A program made the position numbers and the translations under genes. A stretch of DNA of 20,028 nt, taken from assembly GCA_002414185.1 (NCBI GenBank), contig DHYS01000011.1, forward strand, positions 1 to 20,028, given 5' to 3'. The notes beneath the pieces are model-generated. The model made no database searches, had not been told where the DNA came from, and worked only from the letters and a program-made list of their open reading frames with translations. Below are positions 15,976 to 20,028 of this stretch, in pieces. The DNA is from Patescibacteria group bacterium UBA5124 (GTDB taxonomy: Bacteria > Patescibacteriota > Gracilibacteria > Absconditabacterales > Absconditicoccaceae). Each line of letters opens with the position of its first letter. The first letter of the stretch is position 1.

Positions 15976-16929
15976 CTAACCGACAAATTCATTGAATATT
16001 TGGTAAATAATAAGCAAGAACAAGAAAATAACTAATGCTACCATAAAAATATTCACTAAGATTCCTTTTGTTTTTTTCATAGCTTTTTCATCCCCTCCTG
16101 ACAAGAACATAGAATATCCTGCATAAAACAATGCAACTACTGCCACAAGACCAAGTATCCATCCAAGAATTTTTGAGATAGATAATACAAGATCTGCAGC
16201 TTTTTGACTAAAGTCTGGAGTTTGAGCTATATAGAAAACATAATCAATAATTTTAATCAGAACCAAAGCCACGATAATATTTACAATTCATTTAAATCCT
16301 GCTTTTGCTTTATCAGCTTTATCCATTGCTGACATCATCTTAAATCCTGATACTACCATCATAATAATAGCTAGGAAGAAGGCTAATACTTTAAAAAATC
16401 ATAATATTTGCAAGAATAAAGTATTTTGAAGATTATTTACGAGATCAGTAGATCATTTGATAGATTCTACATTCAATACATATCCAAGTATCCATATTGA
16501 TCCAAATACCAAAAACGCTCCATACGCGATATAAATCAGACTTGAAATTGATTTTTTTGTTGTATCTCATGAATCTGGACTCATAAGCAAATTTATACCT
16601 GCTACTACAATAAACACAAAGATAATTCCAAATGTAATTACTCTGATCAAATCCCAAAGCAATCCTCCTGTTGTATTTGTACAGTTTGGATTTGGGTTTG
16701 ATACATTTGGATAAAAAAGATTTTTTACATTTTGTACTATAGATTGATTTCTATCTATACAATTGGAAAAACTAAATACCGTTTCTACTCTTCCATATTG
16801 ATCAGGAGTCTTGTCTGTAAGATAATTTGCAAAATTATTATCAAAAGATGGGGCTAAACCAAAACTCACACCAGACAATCATACTAGTGCAAGCAAAGGA
16901 ATTATATAGAATTTTAGAAATTTTTTCAT
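15976..16929 (-). CDS. Multi-hairpin pilin-like membrane protein with three repeated TM-loop-TM modules
   Basis: A protein of 317 residues with five in-frame TGA glycines. Residues 1-24 are a signal peptide (ending SGVSFG). Residues about 25-88 are exported and hold two cysteines (57, 83). Six membrane helices follow as three pairs. Each pair is joined by a short polar, lysine-rich loop after a helix ending in G-x-x-(M/L)(M/F): GINLLMSPDSGDTTKKS, GFKMMSAMDKADKAKAG and GYSMFLSGGDEKAMKKTKG. This loop type marks the two-helix T4SS pilin-like proteins of CPR bacteria (VirB2/TrbC-like), so the gene looks like an internal triplication or fusion of that module. The repeat pattern is seen directly; the family link is from memory. 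A TrbL/VirB6-like channel is an alternative. It starts 32 nt after the single-module gene upstream, in the same operon. Confidence 0.75.
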
Positions 16930-16961
16930 TTTTTGTTTTATATATGTGGTTAAATATAGAT

Positions 16962-17459
16962 TTAGAATCATGTATCTCAGGAACCATTAGTTCCAAATAC
17001 TGAATTTATAATTCAAACAACAAGTTTTATTATTGAATAAAATCCTGTTAACAAAATAATTCCCATTGCTATATATCCAAGATTTTTTTTCACCTTTCCA
17101 AAATCCCCTTCTTTGTTAATAGATTTGGTTACCATCAAGAATCCATTATATATCACAAGAATTACTGATACTACCATTCCTATGTACACCATCCACTGAA
17201 TATATGGAGCCATGTTCGCTCTTAAATAATCTAACGTATTACTTATTTTATACTGGCTTTGATATCATCATTCATCAGCATTGATATCATCCAAGGCTGT
17301 TTCTTGTATTTTAGTATCTTTGTTTGCTTCTCCTACTACGGTATTTAATATCTCCATAGGGCTTGTTCCATATTCTCATCGGCTATTAGTTTCTGCGGAT
17401 ACATGAAAAACAATTCCCAAAAATCCAAAGAAGATAGCTATTTTTCATAAAAATTTCAT
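16962..17459 (-). CDS. Pilin-like membrane protein, single TM-hairpin module
   Basis: A protein of 165 residues with seven in-frame TGA glycines. Residues 1-22 are a signal peptide (MKFLGKIAIFFGFLGIVFHVSA). Residues about 23-80 are a polar exported region without cysteine. The hairpin at about 83-155 has helix IQWMVYIGMVVSVILVIYNG, loop MVTKSINKEGDFGKVKKN and helix LGYIAMGIILLTGFYSIIKLV. The tail is glycine-rich (FGTNGSGDTGF). This is the VirB2/TrbC-like pilin layout found once here, once in the 793-1332 protein and three times in the next gene. It is the first gene of the minus-strand operon behind a consensus-like promoter at 17493-17521. The role in secretion or in a surface filament is inferred from this layout only; no ATPase or channel gene is in the window. 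Confidence 0.75.
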
Positions 17460-17492
17460 ACATACATTTTACAAATAAAAACTTTCTCTAAT

Positions 17493-17521
17493 AGTATACT
17501 CAAGATAAACGCTTTTGTCAA
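17493..17521 (-). promoter_or_regulatory. Sigma-70-type promoter of the pilin-like operon
   Basis: On the minus strand TTGACA (17516-17521) and TATACT (17493-17498) are exactly 17 nt apart, the best promoter match in the window. The predicted start near 17486 gives a leader of about 27 nt that contains TTTTTATTTGTA before the ATG at 17459. Confidence 0.7.
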
Positions 17522-17530
17522 ATTTTTGAT

Positions 17531-17558
17531 TTGATTTTATTGTATATTTTCCTATATA
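17531..17558 (+). promoter_or_regulatory. Probable promoter of the surface-protein operon
   Basis: TTGATT (17531-17536) and TATATA (17553-17558) are 16 nt apart. It is back to back with the pilin operon promoter: the -35 boxes are only 9 nt apart, so the two operons could be co-regulated from one site. The leader would be about 45 nt. Confidence 0.45.
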
Positions 17559-17609
17559 TTTTGGGTATTTTGCAAAGCTTATTTTTTTCAGATTATTCCC
17601 CTGTTTTTT

Positions 17610-18113
17610 ATGAAGCGTTTATTTCGTACGTTATGACGCAATAGTATTATCTTTTTGGGATCTATTTTTTTCTCTTTAATTTTACTATACGTGATTAAAA
17701 ATCCAGATATTTTTCAATCGAGCGTCTTACAATTATCTGAGATAGAAACTATCAAAAAAAATAAATGGGATCTTGCTTACAAAACAACTGGCAATGTCGT
17801 AGACATTTTTATTGATGATACAATCCAGCATATTTCATGACTTCAGCTTACACTATGATATAGCCCAGACACTATTCTCTCACTTACTTGATGTTTCTCT
17901 CAGTGAGCATATGAAATCTTATCATCAGACAATCAATCTACCATAATCTCTATCAATCAATTTACAACCATAGACCCAACACAAAGCATAGTAATTATTC
18001 CTTTTAGCTGAGATATGAATCAAATTCTTGTAGAAGAAGCTAGTGCAATACTTCCTGATACTACAATACAACCCTTAGCTATATGATCATTATCTGAAAA
18101 AACCACTCATTAA
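17610..18113 (+). CDS. Membrane-anchored predicted surface protein, function unknown
   Basis: A protein of 167 residues with seven in-frame TGA glycines. A basic start (MKRLFRTLGR) precedes one membrane helix at about 12-31; the rest is predicted outside. The ectodomain is beta-rich. VVDIFIDDTIQHISGLQLTLGYSPDTILSL resembles the opening strands of cohesin-like and pilus-associated beta domains, which typically read SGxxxTLxYDPxxL. This resemblance is weak. There is one cysteine, in TGCFSQG. The gene leads the plus-strand operon, ending 27 nt before the large surface protein gene. It faces the pilin-like operon across about 150 nt. A role as an anchor or partner of the next gene product is inference from position. 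Confidence 0.7.
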
Positions 18114-18140
18114 ACCTTTATTTTTCTTAAGCTTTAGAGC

Positions 18141-19781
18141 ATGCGCTTATTTCTGAAGATACTAGTTATATTCTGAAGTATATTTCTTTCAGCAATTACT
18201 TGACTTACTTTTGCCCAACAGCAACCAGATGCTTTTTTGCTTGAAATAGAACCAAGCACATTTGATCTTAATACTCCTGTAGATATTACTATCAAAGCTA
18301 TAAAAGCAAATTGAGAAGTAGTAAAAGATTATGAATGAGATGTGTTTATAGATGTAAATGGATCTTTGGATACTACAGACTATACTGTTCCTAGTGAAGG
18401 ACTTTATACATTTATAGCCCAAGATCAGTGAGTAAAAACTTTCTCAAAATGACTTATTATCAAAAGAGCTGGGACATTTACTATTTCTGCTTCTGATATT
18501 ACTGATGACACAATAAAATGAGAAAAAACTGTTCTGGTTTGAGTCACTACAGATACTACTGATGTAAAAAAAATAGAATTCACTTCTCCGCTCAAAGGAA
18601 GTAGTATAACTAATGAAATTTTGGAAGTAATCTGATCAGTTTCTGAACTTCCAAATTCTCCTTTAGAGATCTATCTTAACGAACAATTAGTCTTCGAAGG
18701 AACAAGTGATGATAAATGAAATTTTACTGCCTATTTGAGTGGAGTAGAAAGATGAGAAAATACGTTATCAGCAAAAGTACTTGATGTAAATGGTATCGTC
18801 TTATGAGAATCTGATAGTATTTCATTTACGTATGATTCAGCTGCTGATGGTACTTTCAACAGCTTACAAGTACTTCCATGAAATATCATCAAAGCTGGTA
18901 CCAAAGCTATATTCAAGGTTTCTACAAGTGATAATGTAACCTCAGCAACAATCAAACTTAGCAATGGTAGATCTGCTCCTATGGATCTAGAATCTGCAGG
19001 AAGTTTTTCAAAAGAGATAATGATTGATTCCGAAGGTAAACTCGATATTTCTCTAGAACTTTTGGTTAGTTGACAAAAAAAAGTTTATACAAATATTTCA
19101 AGTATTATCGTTGAAAAATGAACTAACATAGGAAAAGTTAGAATCTTCTGAGACTCTGTATACAAAAATAAAGTAAATCTTACTTGGGATGTAGAATGAT
19201 CTGATGCTGCTAGATATACAGTACTTTTTGGAACTACAGCAGAAGACCTTAGTCAATCCGAAACAGTAAACAAAAAAGAACTCGTTCTTGAAAACCTAGA
19301 AATAGGACAAAAATATTACTTTAAAGTAATACCTCTTGATGATGATGGCCAAGAGTTATGATGAGCTTCTGATATTGTAAACTATACTGTTGGAGATGCT
19401 GGAGAAACATCTTGTACTGTTCAATGAATTTTTATTAACGATGTACAAATAGGAAACAATCATTATCTTGTTCGAAGTTGAGTTTCTAACGTAGAAAAAT
19501 ATGTTATTTATAGATCTGACTGGTATACTACAGATGTTACTCAAATGCAAAAAGTAGGAGAAACTACTGACACCAAGTTTGAATATCCTTTCAATAGCCA
19601 AGCAAAAAAAGATAAATATAGTTATTATCTTATACAAGCTATCTGTAAAGATGGTAAAGCTGTAGTAATGAATGACATCAAAAAAGTAAAGACTTGACCA
19701 GTAGAAAATGCACTTCTTTTTGTTTTTCTAACATTACTTTTTTATAGTTCTTACAGATTATATATTTACAATAGATCCTAA
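18141..19781 (+). CDS. Secreted surface protein with Ig-like and fibronectin type III-like domains and C-terminal TM anchor
   Basis: A protein of 546 residues; 22 of its 43 glycines are TGA. The signal peptide is about residues 1-26 (ending ITGLTFAQ). Several beta-sandwich segments follow. The first is about 30-105. An Ig-like repeat at about 150-235 contains IEFTSPLKGSSITNEILEVIG, typical of bacterial Big-type or glucodextranase-like domains. Another segment lies at about 240-330. A fibronectin type III-like domain at about 335-425 reads KVNLTWDVEGSDAARYTVLF and later GQKYYFKVIPLDDDGQELG. The last ectodomain has two cysteines (ETSCTVQG and QAICKDG). A C-terminal helix (ENALLFVFLTLLFYSSYRLYIY) with a basic tail anchors it. 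No enzyme motif is seen; adhesion or a cell-surface scaffold role is likely. TTTATTTTTCT lies 24 nt before the ATG, inside the operon. Confidence 0.82.
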
Positions 19782-19816
19782 AAAATTCTTTTTTATTTAT
19801 CTCTATCTTGTGATAT

Positions 19817-20028
19817 ATGGTTAATTTTCCAAAACAATACAAAGACAAAAAAACAACAAATAATATTTCTTCACCTAAGAAAACAACAAAAAAATCTGAA
19901 TCTATTTCTTTGGATTACTTTCCATTTCCTTTGAGTAAACCTCTTCATGTTGGACATCTCTACAATTTGACTGTTGTAGATTTTCTGCGCTTATATCACT
20001 CTTTTTTTGATGAATGAGCAGAGACTCT
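19817..20028 (+). CDS. leuS: Class I aminoacyl-tRNA synthetase, probably leucyl-tRNA synthetase (5' part, cut by window end)
   Basis: Only the first 70 residues lie in the window. A lysine- and threonine-rich start (about 1-30) leads to SLDYFPFPLSKPLHVGHLYN, where FPFP and HVGH (the HIGH signature of class I enzymes, about residues 44-47) match the LDMFPYPSGAGLHVGH segment of LeuRS. The following NLTVVDFLRLYHSFFDEG matches the helix after HIGH. One TGA glycine at 20015-20017 continues the frame to the window edge. LeuRS charges tRNA-Leu with leucine in the cytoplasm. Another class I enzyme (MetRS, ValRS) is possible given the short view, but the FPFP before HVGH favours LeuRS. The start has TTTATTTATCT 25 nt upstream. 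It follows the surface protein gene by 35 nt. Confidence 0.65.

Overview
The window comes from an A+T-rich bacterium that reads UGA as glycine (genetic code 25), so it is most likely a Candidate Phyla Radiation member of the Absconditabacteria (SR1) or Gracilibacteria. The evidence is direct. Most genes are continuous only if TGA is sense, and TGA falls where a family requires glycine: the SAM-binding loop of the methyltransferase, both glycines of the acetyl-CoA loop of the GNAT protein, the DGS motif of the GT2 enzyme, and two sites in PNPase. All apparent breaks are TGA; TAA and TAG remain stops. Coordinates below join the pieces through these TGA codons.

Layout, left to right. (1) 1-2408: a tRNA-Leu(GAG) on the minus strand, a YqeY-like gene, a cysteine-rich pilin-like membrane protein, a small MBL-like protein and a convergent O-methyltransferase, with three copies of a palindromic repeat between them. 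(2) 2471-6399: plus-strand housekeeping genes for RNase J, the lytic transglycosylase MltG and a slipin-type SPFH protein, each followed by a hairpin terminator. (3) 6439-7664, minus: a ribose-1,5-bisphosphate isomerase-like enzyme after a 93-residue protein of unknown function. (4) 7803-12182, minus: probable operon pnp, GT2 glycosyltransferase, PMT/ArnT-like membrane glycosyltransferase. The pnp gene has a structured leader of about 120 nt. (5) 12421-13545: a GNAT acetyltransferase flanked by a 17-bp direct repeat, then a two-TM protein of unknown function. (6) 13735-15910: a PyrE-like phosphoribosyltransferase and a PyrF without any TGA glycine codons, probably acquired from a standard-code bacterium, facing a Gpt-like phosphoribosyltransferase. 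(7) 15976-19781: two pilin-like membrane proteins on the minus strand and, divergently, two predicted surface proteins on the plus strand, one with Ig/FN3-like domains. (8) 19817-end: the start of a class I aminoacyl-tRNA synthetase, probably LeuRS.

Taken together, the window suggests a small, host-dependent cell. It appears to salvage nucleotides (orotate to UMP, nucleobase phosphoribosyl transfer, AMP-ribose recycling) and to invest in surface structures: pilin-like membrane hairpins, an Ig/FN3 surface protein and a lipid-linked glycosylation pair. Most starts lack a Shine-Dalgarno sequence and instead carry a TTTATTT-type tract about 20-25 nt upstream. The most unusual region is 15976-19781, with its tandem pilin-hairpin protein and divergent surface genes. 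Also notable are the foreign-looking pyrE/pyrF pair, the uneven UGA-glycine use and the PNPase leader. No CRISPR array, transposase, integrase or rRNA was seen, and no gene-free stretch exceeds 300 bases.
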